Shown piece by piece: positions 1 through 6,603 of a stretch of 7,028 bases of DNA. The DNA lies in assembly GCA_043808035.1 (NCBI GenBank), contig JAZDFH010000005.1:1-7028 (forward strand). The letters are read 5' to 3'. The notes under the pieces were generated by a model, which did no database searches, was not told the origin of the DNA, and was given only the letters and a program-made list of their open reading frames with translations. Position numbers and translations under genes: made by a program. Numbering within the stretch: position 1 is the stretch's first letter; each line of letters opens with the position of its first letter. This DNA comes from JAZDFH01 sp043808035. Its GTDB lineage: Bacteria > Patescibacteriota > Minisyncoccia > UBA6257 > Colwellbacteraceae.

Positions 1-74
1 CAAGTTGTGTCACACTTTGTATATGGTTATCTTTCATTGTTATTGTCATATATCAATGATACGATACCCATCTT

Positions 75-97
75 GAAGGAGCTGTCTCAGCTCCTTC
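75..97 (+). terminator. Perfect hairpin, possible terminator of an upstream gene
   Basis: Bases 75-84 (GAAGGAGCTG) and 88-97 (CAGCTCCTTC) form a perfect 10-bp stem around a 3-nt TCT loop. On the + strand it is followed by a loosely T-rich run (TTGTGTT), which is weaker than a classical U-tract. On the minus strand no T-run follows, so a + strand terminator for a gene left of the window is the best reading. It lies about 57 nt upstream of the rplS -35 box, so it is probably outside the rplS transcript. A protein-binding palindrome or an attenuator is a less likely alternative. Confidence 0.45.
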
Positions 98-153
98 TTG
101 TGTTGGAATGGTTCTTTATTTCGGTGTATTTCTGTATTGGACAAGACTACACC

Positions 154-183
154 TTGACAGTTTGCCCCTAAAATCGATACACT
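154..183 (+). promoter_or_regulatory. rplS promoter (sigma70-like), leaderless layout
   Basis: A perfect -35 box TTGACA (154-159) is separated by 18 nt from TACACT (178-183), a 4/6 match to TATAAT. Only 9 nt lie between the -10 box and the rplS ATG at 193. With usual spacing, transcription would begin near base 190, giving a 5' UTR of about 3 nt, which leaves no room for a Shine-Dalgarno site. The -35 match is strong and the -10 match moderate. Confidence 0.55.
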
Positions 184-192
184 AAAGTCACT

Positions 193-495
193 ATGATCGA
201 AAAAGATGTTTTGGAGCAATTAATCCCTGGCGCAAAGATTCGTTTGCATGATACAAAGACTGGACAGTTTGAAGGTATTGTTCTTGCACGAAAACATGGC
301 ATGGAACCGGGTGCAACATTTACTGTTCGAGCAACGGTTGCGGGTGTTGGAGTTGAGAAGGTATATCCAATCTATTCTCCGAGTATAAAAGATCTTAAAA
401 TTCTTCATTCCCCGAAGAAAATGAAACGATCAAAATTGTATTATCTGCGAAATTTGTCGGCAAAAGCCGTCCGAAGAAAAATTGGTGTTCGCTAA
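193..495 (+). CDS. rplS: 50S ribosomal protein bL19, compact form
   Basis: This is a structural protein of the large ribosomal subunit, which sits at the interface with the small subunit. The 100-residue product carries the family core: FEGIVLARKHG (about residues 26-36), ATFTVRATVAGVGVEKVYP (about 41-59) and the basic C-terminal block with LYYLRNLSAKAVRRKIG (about 82-98). The N-terminal half is short. Between IPG (11-13) and FEG (26-28) the protein has about 12 residues, where typical bL19 proteins have around ten more, so the total is below the usual 110-120. The ATG at 193 is the only sensible start and follows a promoter by 9 nt, with no Shine-Dalgarno sequence. It appears monocistronic, because a strong intrinsic terminator follows 5 nt after the stop. 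The usual neighbours trmD and rpsP are not visible here. The family call is very secure. Confidence 0.97.
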   Translation: MIEKDVLEQLIPGAKIRLHDTKTGQFEGIVLARKHGMEPGATFTVRATVAGVGVEKVYPIYSPSIKDLKILHSPKKMKRSKLYYLRNLSAKAVRRKIGVR

Positions 496-499
496 AAAA

Positions 500-524
500 G
501 ATCCGCCAGTCGGCGGATTTTTTC
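500..524 (+). terminator. Intrinsic terminator of rplS
   Basis: A GC-rich 7-bp stem, ATCCGCC (501-507) and GGCGGAT (512-518), closes a 4-nt AGTC loop and is followed directly by a T-run (518-523). Upstream A residues (494-499) can extend the pairing with the T-run. It starts a few bases after the rplS stop codon and shows classic rho-independent structure. Confidence 0.9.
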
Positions 525-557
525 TTATTGAAAAATATGATATTATTGCACGGAGAG

Positions 558-586
558 TTGACGATACAGCTCTCTTGCTTTTTAAT
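558..586 (+). promoter_or_regulatory. Probable promoter of tRNA-Leu
   Basis: TTGACG (558-563, 5/6 match) lies 17 nt from TTTAAT (581-586, 5/6 match). Transcription would start near 593, leaving a 5' leader of about 64 nt before the tRNA. The -35 box sits between the arms of a short inverted repeat, GAGAG (553-557) and CTCTC (570-574), which may be chance. The site lies downstream of the rplS terminator, so the tRNA is probably transcribed on its own. Confidence 0.45.
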
Positions 587-656
587 AGGTGAGTACATGT
601 TCAAGCGGTCTTTCGGCTTCGCTTATGACGAAAGATTAATGGGTGCATTTACAATT

Positions 657-742
657 GCCCAGGTGGTGGAATGGTATACACACATGGTTGAGGGCCATGG
701 CCAACTTTTGGCGTGCGGGTTCGAGTCCCGCCCTGGGCACCA
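657..742 (+). tRNA. tRNA-Leu (anticodon GAG), CCA encoded
   Basis: The full cloverleaf with a long type II variable arm can be drawn. The acceptor stem is GCCCAGG (657-663) with CCTGGGC (732-738), and the D region has the leucine-like TGGTGGAATGG. The anticodon stem is CATGG (683-687) with CCATG (695-699) around loop TTGAGGG, which places anticodon GAG at 690-692. The variable arm is GCCAA (700-704) with TTGGC (708-712). The T arm is GCGGG (715-719), TTCGAGT and CCCGC (727-731). Discriminator A739 is followed by an encoded CCA (740-742). The discriminator A and long variable arm fit leucine identity. It decodes CUC and CUU leucine codons. Confidence 0.97.
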
Positions 743-743
743 A

Positions 744-761
744 GAAAAAGCTTGTTTTTTC
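744..761 (+). terminator. Weak terminator-like hairpin after tRNA-Leu
   Basis: GAAAAA (744-749) can pair with TTTTTC (756-761) across a short GCTTG-type loop, just after the tRNA CCA end. The stem is almost all A-T, so it is weak, but the position and T-run fit transcription termination or processing of the tRNA precursor. Confidence 0.35.
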
Positions 762-887
762 TCCCTAAGTCTTAGCCTTTGATATTGCTTTTTGCTTTGT
801 ATCGATGTTTCTTATATTATATTCGGTTTTATTTTTTAAGTTGTAGTTTCTAATTCTGACTTTTGCGTTTTGAATTTTTTAAGTCTT

Positions 888-919
888 TTGTCATCCCTTC
901 TCCAAAAGCGTACTATAAT
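888..919 (+). promoter_or_regulatory. murI promoter abutting the start codon
   Basis: TTGTCA (888-893, 5/6 to the -35 consensus) is exactly 17 nt from TACTAT (911-916), which places the transcription start at base 923, the A of the chosen murI ATG. An overlapping perfect TATAAT (914-919) lies 20 nt from the same -35 box and would start transcription near 926, inside the codon region. Either way the transcript has essentially no leader. The site also settles the murI start, because a longer reading frame from TTG at 863 would have to be translated through this promoter. Confidence 0.6.
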
Positions 920-922
920 TCC

Positions 923-1750
923 ATGCCGCAAAAAAAAGGAAAATACATAGGTGTCTTCGACTCGGGATTCGGTGGAATCAATATTCTTCGAGGCATTGTG
1001 AAAAGTCTCCCTCAATACAACTATATCTATCTTGGTGATACCGCACGTACTCCCTACGGGACGCGTTCGAAGGAGGTTGTATACGAATTCACCAAACAGG
1101 CGGTTGATTTCCTTTTCCAGAAAAATTGTGAGCTTATTATTTTGGCATGTAATACAGCATCAAGTGATGCTTTGCGCAAGATACAGCAGGAATATCTTCC
1201 AGAACAGTATCCGAATAGGCGAGTTTTAGGGGTCCTTATCCCTGCAACAGAAGAAGCTATTACTAAAACAAAAAACAAACGCGTGGGAGTAATTGCCACA
1301 GAGGGGACCGTTCGATCCGGTGCTTTTGAACGTGAGTTAAAAAAACTTGATCCAGAAATAAAGGTTTTTCAAAAAGCTTGCCCATTGCTTGTCCCTCTGG
1401 TTGAATCGGGGGAAGAAGCATCGCAAGCGGCGCGGTTGATCGTGCAAACCTATTTGGAGCCGTTGAATAAAAAACATATGGATACGCTTATTCTGGGTTG
1501 TACCCATTACGGCATATTAGAGAAGACAATAAAAAACGTTGTCGGGGGAGATGTTGATGTTGTCTCCGAAGCTCGTGTCGTTCCGAAAAAATTAAAAGAT
1601 TACCTAAAGAGACATCCTGAAATTGAGAAGAAAATCGGTAAAAATGGAACGGTTGAGTTCTATTCATCAGACTTAACCGACACATTCACTACCCTAGGGA
1701 GTAAGTTTTTTGGTAAAAAGATATCTGCAAAGAAAATAACGTTGGGGTAA
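923..1750 (+). CDS. murI: Glutamate racemase
   Basis: MurI interconverts L- and D-glutamate in the cytoplasm and supplies D-glutamate for the peptidoglycan stem peptide. The 275-residue product is close to the usual 260-280. Visible landmarks are GVFDSGFGG near the N-terminus (D13, S14), GDTARTPYG (38-46), the first catalytic cysteine in ACNTAS (C76) and the second in GCTHY (C193, with H195). The C-terminal part has the expected VEFYSSDLTDTF segment. Both catalytic cysteines are present, so the enzyme should be active. The frame is open upstream to a TTG at 863, but those 20 codons contain a promoter-like TTGTCA/TACTAT/TATAAT cluster and lack family sequence, so the ATG at 923 is preferred. 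There is no Shine-Dalgarno site. The gene stands alone between tRNA-Leu and the polysaccharide operon and implies that the organism builds its own peptidoglycan. Confidence 0.96.
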   Translation: MPQKKGKYIGVFDSGFGGINILRGIVKSLPQYNYIYLGDTARTPYGTRSKEVVYEFTKQAVDFLFQKNCELIILACNTASSDALRKIQQEYLPEQYPNRRVLGVLIPATEEAITKTKNKRVGVIATEGTVRSGAFERELKKLDPEIKVFQKACPLLVPLVESGEEASQAARLIVQTYLEPLNKKHMDTLILGCTHYGILEKTIKNVVGGDVDVVSEARVVPKKLKDYLKRHPEIEKKIGKNGTVEFYSSDLTDTFTTLGSKFFGKKISAKKITLG

Positions 1751-2018
1751 ACCTTATAAGTGAACCAAGAGTAATATTAAAAACTTCAAATATGAAGATC
1801 CAATTACCAAAGGAAGTCCAAGCTCAAAATATCCGAAAACGTCAGTTCTGGTATGTAGTCATCTAATGTTTGTTTTTACGTTTTTTTCTTTGAAATTTAA
1901 TCATTTGTTATTCGAACTTTGTAATTTGATATTGGCTGCTTTGTATTTTATTCATGCTTCCTGTTTGTTTATGTGCACTCCCCTAAATTTTGATTCAAGT
2001 ATATTATAATAAATAATT
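1751..2018 (+). other. T-rich intergenic spacer with upstream-repeat motif
   Basis: This 268-nt gap between murI and manC shows no strong terminator. The only hairpin near the murI end is a 5-bp CTTCA/TGAAG (1784-1788, 1793-1797) without a T-run. A 24-codon reading frame (1792-1866) is too short to call as a gene. From about 1865 the + strand is strongly T-rich. TTTGATATTG (1925-1934) followed by GCTTTGTAT (1938-1946) recurs in the spacer before murI (778-787 and 794-802). The spacer ends with the manC -10 box. Confidence 0.5.
2005..2010 (+). promoter_or_regulatory. Consensus -10 box of the polysaccharide operon
   Basis: A perfect TATAAT lies 8 nt before the manC ATG at 2019. No -35 box is recognisable at 16-18 nt upstream (around 1982-1988), and no TG extension is present, so the promoter may need an activator or rely on the -10 element. 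The expected start near 2017 gives a 5' UTR of about 2 nt. As the first promoter before five tightly packed genes, it probably drives manC through ugd. Confidence 0.5.
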
Positions 2019-3386
2019 ATGTTTAGCATTATTTTATGTGGCGGTTCGGGAACACGCTTATGGCCGTTAAGCCGAAAAAATTTCCCGAAACAATTTTTAA
2101 ATCTGTATAGTGATAAATCTTTACTTCAAGAGACTTTTTTAAGGTTACAATTACATACTGACGCTCGCGACATTTTTTTTATAACAAACAAGGAAAACTA
2201 TTTTAATGTTCTGAATCAAATCAGAGAAATATATCCTCATGTATCAAAAGAACAAATTGTTATTGAGCCCGCAAGTTTAAATACTGCGCCGGCAATAGCA
2301 TATGCGGTTAGCTATATTCGAACGATTCGTAGCAATAGTGATAATGTCCCTGTCTTAGTTGCTCCGTCTGATCATTATATTGGAGATAAGGATACATATA
2401 CTGAGGCCATCAAGAAAGCTGCACAACAAGTCGGGAGTGCGATTGCTACAATTGGAATCACTCCAACTGGACCGGAAACGGGATATGGGTATATCAGAAA
2501 AGGGAAAAAAGAAAATGATTATTTCCATGTCGACGAATTTAAAGAGAAACCAAATAAAGAGACAGCGCGACAATATATTGATTCTGGTGCCTACGTTTGG
2601 AATTCAGGAATGTATTTATTTACATCGAAAGCATGGGAGACAGAATTAAAAAAATGTGCTCCTGATATTTATTCACTTTTTGTAGATAGCCTTGATGTGT
2701 TTACACAAAAATTTGCTTCTTTAATAGCAAATTCTATAGATTACGCGATTTCTGAACGATCAGAGAATATTATTACTTTTGAGGGAGATTTTGGATGGAA
2801 CGATATCGGCTCGTTCGATAGCCTTTCAGAGATTGCAGAAAACAATAATCGACATATTAGTATCGACTCTAACAATGTCTTTGTTTATGGTACAGGCAGG
2901 AGGATGGTAGCAACGATTGGCATGGAAGATATTATTATCGTGGATAATAACGACAGCATCCTTGTGCAAAAAAAAGGGAGCGGAGAAAAAGTGAAATCGA
3001 TAGTAAAAAAGCTCAAAGAGAGTAATCACCCTGAACTTGATCATACGGTGATAGTTCATCGTCCATGGGGGAAGTTCGAAAATTTGATTGATACCCCGAC
3101 GTACAAAGTAAAGAAAATCCTTGTCTATCCGGGGGCACGATTAAGTCTACAGTCACACAATCATCGTTCAGAACACTGGGTTGTCGTTGAGGGTACGGCA
3201 GATATTATCAACGGAGAGGATCAAATCACCTTACAAAAAGAAGAAAGTACATTCATCCCTGTATATACGAAGCATAGACTTGGAAATTCAGGTGATGTCA
3301 ATCTTGAAATCATTGAAGTGCAAACGGGAAATTATTTCGGAGAAGATGATATTATTCGGTATGATGATGTGTATGAAAGAAGTTAA
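2019..3386 (+). CDS. manC: Bifunctional mannose-1-phosphate guanylyltransferase / mannose-6-phosphate isomerase (type II)
   Basis: The enzyme would make GDP-mannose for glycan synthesis: the N-terminal domain joins GTP and mannose 1-phosphate, and the C-terminal cupin isomerises fructose 6-phosphate and mannose 6-phosphate. The nucleotidyltransferase domain shows GGSGTRLWPLSR (8-19), FPKQF (22-26), SDH (117-119), GYGYI (155-159), EKP (176-178), WNSGMY (194-199) and GWNDIGS (259-265). The isomerase cupin shows RPWG (348-351), the metal-site motif LQSHNHRSEHW (377-387) and FIPVYTKHRL (412-421). At 455 residues it is close to the usual 460-480, with both domains complete. The ATG at 2019 places the GGSGTR loop at the normal distance from the N-terminus, and no Shine-Dalgarno site precedes it. 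It is first in the operon, 8 nt before the flippase gene. A phosphomannomutase (ManB), needed to link the two half-reactions, is not in the window. Confidence 0.95.
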   Translation: MFSIILCGGSGTRLWPLSRKNFPKQFLNLYSDKSLLQETFLRLQLHTDARDIFFITNKENYFNVLNQIREIYPHVSKEQIVIEPASLNTAPAIAYAVSYIRTIRSNSDNVPVLVAPSDHYIGDKDTYTEAIKKAAQQVGSAIATIGITPTGPETGYGYIRKGKKENDYFHVDEFKEKPNKETARQYIDSGAYVWNSGMYLFTSKAWETELKKCAPDIYSLFVDSLDVFTQKFASLIANSIDYAISERSENIITFEGDFGWNDIGSFDSLSEIAENNNRHISIDSNNVFVYGTGRRMVATIGMEDIIIVDNNDSILVQKKGSGEKVKSIVKKLKESNHPELDHTVIVHRPWGKFENLIDTPTYKVKKILVYPGARLSLQSHNHRSEHWVVVEGTADIINGEDQITLQKEESTFIPVYTKHRLGNSGDVNLEIIEVQTGNYFGEDDIIRYDDVYERS

Positions 3387-3394
3387 TTTAGTAG

Positions 3395-4714
3395 ATGAAG
3401 CTTTCATTCTTAAAAGAAAAATTTTTTCAGAATAGCGTTATCTATACAGTTGGAGCTTTTTTGGGAGGGCTTTTTAATTATGGATTCCATTTTTTTGTTT
3501 CTCGTCGTCTGTCTGTAGCTCAATATGGTGAATTGCAGACGCTGATGTCTTTATTCGCGCTGTTGGGGATTGTAACATCCGCCCTTTCTTTCTTTGTGAT
3601 TAAACATGTTTCCGCCTTCGCAGCTGATAAAAATTATCATGCGACCAGTAATTTTATTCATTGGTTAAATAAGGCTATAGCAAAGAAAATGTTTTTCATC
3701 CTCGCTGTCCTTATTTGTATTGCTCCTTTTATACAATTTTTTTTAAAGCTTTCTGATTTTTGGGGAATCGCAATTGTTGAATTGACTATTTTTTTTACTG
3801 TAATTACAGTGGTATATCTTGGTGCATTGAACGGATGGGAACGTTTTTTTACAACGAGTAGTCTTGGTGTAGGTAATTTTTTTCTAAAGATGGTTGTAGG
3901 GGCATGTCTAGTTCTATTTTTTCCGAAAGCATCTATTGTTGCATTCGCTATTCTTATCCCATCGGTTTTGATGTGGTTTGCAGTAAGATGGTGGAGTGCT
4001 GTTTATTTCGGGCATCCATCCACAGAAGGAAATGGATCAAAGAAGTGGGAAGAATATTTTTCATTTGACGCATTAAAAAAAAGTATCTTACCAATTTTTA
4101 TATTCTCATCACTCATGATTGTTTTGGGGGATATTGATGTAGCATTCGTCAAAAGTTTAACGAACGCTGAACTGACAGGATATTTTGGTGCGCTTAAAAT
4201 ACTGGGGAAAATCATTCTGACAGTCAATTTGGCGGTTGTTGGGGTTTTGCTTCCTCGCGCATGTGCCGATGAACATCGTGGCACAGGTACCAGTAAAAAA
4301 ATTATAGGAGGTGCCTATGGAATTATTTTTTTAAGTAGTGCAATTGCGACAATCAGTTATGCGCTCTTCCCGAAACTGATCATTAATATTCTTTTCGGCG
4401 AAAAATATGTGATTTTTTCAAACTTATTATGGTTATATGGTGTTATGGCATTCGTCTTTTCCATACTTACACTTGAGGCATATCTTGCCTATGCACGGCA
4501 TACATATACCGTTTCTTATATCTTGGGAGGTGTGGTACTCCTGATGTGGGGGAGTGTTTTTTTCTTCAGTAAATCACTGTTTCAAATAACAGTCGGCCTT
4601 ATTATTACTTTTACACTTGGTTATGTTGGGGTTTTAGCGTTAAACTTAAGTAATAAAAGAAAACGAATACAGGGCAAAGATATCCCTCAAATTCCACAAG
4701 AACTTTTGTCATGA
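3395..4714 (+). CDS. Wzx-like polysaccharide flippase (oligosaccharide transporter)
   Basis: This is a polytopic membrane protein of the MVF/MOP superfamily (polysaccharide biosynthesis protein, RfbX/Wzx type). It is predicted to flip lipid-linked sugar units from the inner to the outer face of the cytoplasmic membrane. The 439-residue product has about 12 hydrophobic segments, at roughly 13-33, 48-70, 99-119, 123-145, 160-177, 180-205, 230-247, 268-288, 306-327, 341-365, 372-392 and 397-417. The family hallmarks are the N-terminal FVSRRLSVAQYGELQTL stretch (about 34-50) and the mid-protein GDIDVAFVKSLTNAELTGYF (245-264). The C-terminus is short and basic. The start lies 8 nt after the manC stop, and the last four bases overlap the next start codon (ATGA), which suggests translational coupling. 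The family is clear. The exact substrate and the Wzx label are inferred from the neighbouring sugar genes. Confidence 0.85.
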   Translation: MKLSFLKEKFFQNSVIYTVGAFLGGLFNYGFHFFVSRRLSVAQYGELQTLMSLFALLGIVTSALSFFVIKHVSAFAADKNYHATSNFIHWLNKAIAKKMFFILAVLICIAPFIQFFLKLSDFWGIAIVELTIFFTVITVVYLGALNGWERFFTTSSLGVGNFFLKMVVGACLVLFFPKASIVAFAILIPSVLMWFAVRWWSAVYFGHPSTEGNGSKKWEEYFSFDALKKSILPIFIFSSLMIVLGDIDVAFVKSLTNAELTGYFGALKILGKIILTVNLAVVGVLLPRACADEHRGTGTSKKIIGGAYGIIFLSSAIATISYALFPKLIINILFGEKYVIFSNLLWLYGVMAFVFSILTLEAYLAYARHTYTVSYILGGVVLLMWGSVFFFSKSLFQITVGLIITFTLGYVGVLALNLSNKRKRIQGKDIPQIPQELLS

Positions 4715-5664
4715 AAAAAGCTATTTCCATTATCGTGCCTGTTTATAACGAAGAGGATAATATCCTTCTCTTTTATGAGGCCGTTCAGGGCATTATGAAA
4801 AAAATCGATTATACGTTTGAGATTATATTCGTCAACGATGGGAGTAGCGACAATAGTGGGACACTGATTGGCGAATTAAGTACAAGAGATAATCGTATAA
4901 AATACATAGAATTTTCACGTAATTTCGGGAAAGAGATCGCAACTTCAGCAGGACTCAAGTATGCAGCGGGGGACGCTGCTCTTATGATAGACGCTGACCT
5001 GCAACACCCTGTTGATTTGATCCCTGAATTTATCAAGAAATGGGGAAAGGGCGCAGAAGTTGTTGTGGGAGTGAGAGAAAAGAATACAAACGAGGGATTC
5101 ATCAAAAAATATGGATCATTTTTCTTTTATAAGATCATGAACGCCATAGGGGATACAAAGATAGTGCCTCGCGCAACTGACTTTCGTTTGCTGGATAGAA
5201 TTGTTATCGATGAGTTTAATAAATTTACGGAAAAAAATAGAATGACGCGAGGACTTATCGATTGGCTTGGTTTTAAACGTGATTATATCTATTTTGTCGC
5301 GGAGGAACGTACACATGGCAAGCCCTCATACAATTGTCTAAAATTGACCAAGCTTGCATTCTCGACATTTATCGCGCACAGCTTGTTCCCACTTAAGATT
5401 GCGGGATATTTGGGGGTTATTATCACGTTCAGTTCGGGAATGTTGGGATTGTTCATGTTCGTCGAAAAATTCCTTTTGTTAGATCCTTTACGTATGAGAT
5501 TTTCAGGCACCGCAATGCTTGCGACACTGATTCTATTTCTTGTTGGCATCATATTATGTTGTTTGGGTCTGGTAGCACTTTATATAGCAAACATCTATGG
5601 AGAAGTGGTCAATAGACCATTATATGTGATTCGTCGAACCAATATAAATAAAAAAGAACAATGA
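4711..5664 (+). CDS. GT2 polyprenyl-phosphate glycosyltransferase (GtrB/ArnC/DPM1-like)
   Basis: This family transfers a single sugar from a nucleotide sugar to undecaprenyl phosphate on the cytoplasmic side of the membrane. The GT-A domain shows VPVYNEE (9-15), VNDGSSD (41-47), SRNFGKE (69-75), the metal-binding DADLQHP (D94, D96), DFRLLDR (157-163), NRMTRGLIDWLGFK (176-189) and RTHGKPSY (200-207). Two C-terminal membrane segments (about 228-252 and 267-295) and the NRPLYVI tail are typical of GtrB-like proteins. At 317 residues it has the usual length. It overlaps the flippase gene and uxs by 4 nt at each end (ATGA), so expression is probably coupled. The donor is not readable from sequence. 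Glucose is typical for GtrB, but GDP-mannose and UDP-xylose are made by neighbouring genes and are equally plausible here. Confidence 0.9.
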   Translation: MKKAISIIVPVYNEEDNILLFYEAVQGIMKKIDYTFEIIFVNDGSSDNSGTLIGELSTRDNRIKYIEFSRNFGKEIATSAGLKYAAGDAALMIDADLQHPVDLIPEFIKKWGKGAEVVVGVREKNTNEGFIKKYGSFFFYKIMNAIGDTKIVPRATDFRLLDRIVIDEFNKFTEKNRMTRGLIDWLGFKRDYIYFVAEERTHGKPSYNCLKLTKLAFSTFIAHSLFPLKIAGYLGVIITFSSGMLGLFMFVEKFLLLDPLRMRFSGTAMLATLILFLVGIILCCLGLVALYIANIYGEVVNRPLYVIRRTNINKKEQ

Positions 5665-6599
5665 AAAAAATATTAATAACAGGAGGAGCGGGTTTTATCG
5701 GTTCTCATTTATGTCGAAGGCTTTTACACGAAGGGAACGAAATTATTTGTGTCGATAATTTTTTTACCGGGAACAAAGAAAATGTATTTGACCTTCTTGA
5801 TAATAAACGATTTGAATTACTGCGACACGATGTCACGCTCCCACTGTATGTCGAGGTGGACGAGATATATAATTTGGCATGTCCCGCTTCACCGGTCCAT
5901 TATCAGTTTAATCCGGTAAAAACAATCAAAACATCGGTGCATGGTGCGATAAACATGTTGGGTCTTGCGAAACGGACGAAAGCAAAAATATTGCAGGCAT
6001 CGACATCAGAAGTGTATGGTGACCCTGAAGTGCATCCACAGCCGGAAACATACTGGGGTAAAGTAAATCCGATTGGGATACGCTCCTGTTACGACGAAGG
6101 CAAGCGGTGCGCAGAAACGCTTTTTTTTGATTATCATCGACAACACAATCTTCCTATCCGTGTCATTCGTATTTTTAATACCTATGGACCGAATATGCAT
6201 CCCAATGACGGACGGGTCGTTTCGAACTTTATTGTCCAAGCACTGCAAAACAAAGACATTACTATCTATGGTGATGGCAGTCAGACGCGTTCATTCCAGT
6301 ATGTAGACGATTTAGTCGAAGGGATGATTCGTATGATGAATAATACAAAAGATTTTGTTGGTCCGGTCAATATCGGAAATCCCGGGGAATTTACTATCAA
6401 GCAACTTGCCGAAAAAGTTTTGGAGATGATCCCTGAAAGCAAAAGCAAGCTTGTTTACAAGGAACTTCCACAAGATGATCCTCGGCAACGAAAACCTGAT
6501 ATTTCGCTTGCAAAAGAGAAACTTGATTGGGAACCAAAAATTGTATTGGAAGAAGGTCTTAAAAAAACAATTTTATTTTTTAAAAAAATAGTAGTTTAA
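5661..6599 (+). CDS. uxs: UDP-xylose synthase (UDP-glucuronate decarboxylase)
   Basis: This extended short-chain dehydrogenase/reductase converts UDP-glucuronate to UDP-xylose with bound NAD, by oxidation, decarboxylation and re-reduction. The Rossmann motif GGAGFIGSH is at 8-16, with acidic D32 ending beta-2 to hold the NAD ribose. The catalytic set is TSEVYG (115-120) and YDEGKR (Y144, K148), inside the UXS-type context NPIGIRSCYDEGKR (136-149). RIFNTYGP (170-177), the sugar-nucleotide arginine in TRSFQYVDD (R210 region) and DDPRQRKPDI (272-281) are also UXS-like and separate it from UDP-glucose epimerases and dTDP-glucose dehydratases. At 312 residues it matches the bacterial family. It overlaps the preceding glycosyltransferase by 4 nt and lies 4 nt before ugd, the gene for its substrate-producing enzyme, which here is interrupted. 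No Shine-Dalgarno sequence precedes the start. Confidence 0.94.
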   Translation: MKKILITGGAGFIGSHLCRRLLHEGNEIICVDNFFTGNKENVFDLLDNKRFELLRHDVTLPLYVEVDEIYNLACPASPVHYQFNPVKTIKTSVHGAINMLGLAKRTKAKILQASTSEVYGDPEVHPQPETYWGKVNPIGIRSCYDEGKRCAETLFFDYHRQHNLPIRVIRIFNTYGPNMHPNDGRVVSNFIVQALQNKDITIYGDGSQTRSFQYVDDLVEGMIRMMNNTKDFVGPVNIGNPGEFTIKQLAEKVLEMIPESKSKLVYKELPQDDPRQRKPDISLAKEKLDWEPKIVLEEGLKKTILFFKKIVV

Positions 6600-6603
6600 A
6601 ACA

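Noticed and set aside
34..59. Inverted repeat TCATTG/CAATGA with a 14-nt loop
   Set aside because: Six A-T rich base pairs with a long loop are expected by chance in AT-rich DNA, and no T-run follows.
1..171. Open + strand frame running from the window edge to TAA at 169-171 (56 codons), hydrophobic
   Set aside because: It crosses both the 75-97 hairpin and the rplS -35 box, has no family signature I recognise, and T-rich, A-poor sequence often lacks stops by chance. A real gene end cannot be excluded without the upstream sequence.
763..776. Palindrome CTAAG-T-CTTAG after tRNA-Leu
   Set aside because: A one-base centre cannot form a hairpin loop. It could be a protein site, but nothing supports that.
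528..782. 84-codon + strand frame spanning the tRNA region
   Set aside because: It reads straight through tRNA-Leu(GAG), and its predicted protein is only a translation of the cloverleaf and its flanks.
863..922. Longer murI start at TTG 863
   Set aside because: The extra 20 codons contain the TTGTCA/TACTAT/TATAAT promoter cluster and no family sequence. The ATG at 923 gives the usual MurI N-terminus.
4003..4284. Minus-strand 93-codon frame inside the flippase gene
   Set aside because: It is a shadow of a well-supported membrane protein gene, with no start context and no recognisable domain.
5681..5692. AGGAGGAG-like sequence resembling a strong ribosome binding site
   Set aside because: It encodes the TGGAG part of the Rossmann motif of Uxs and is not followed by a plausible start codon.
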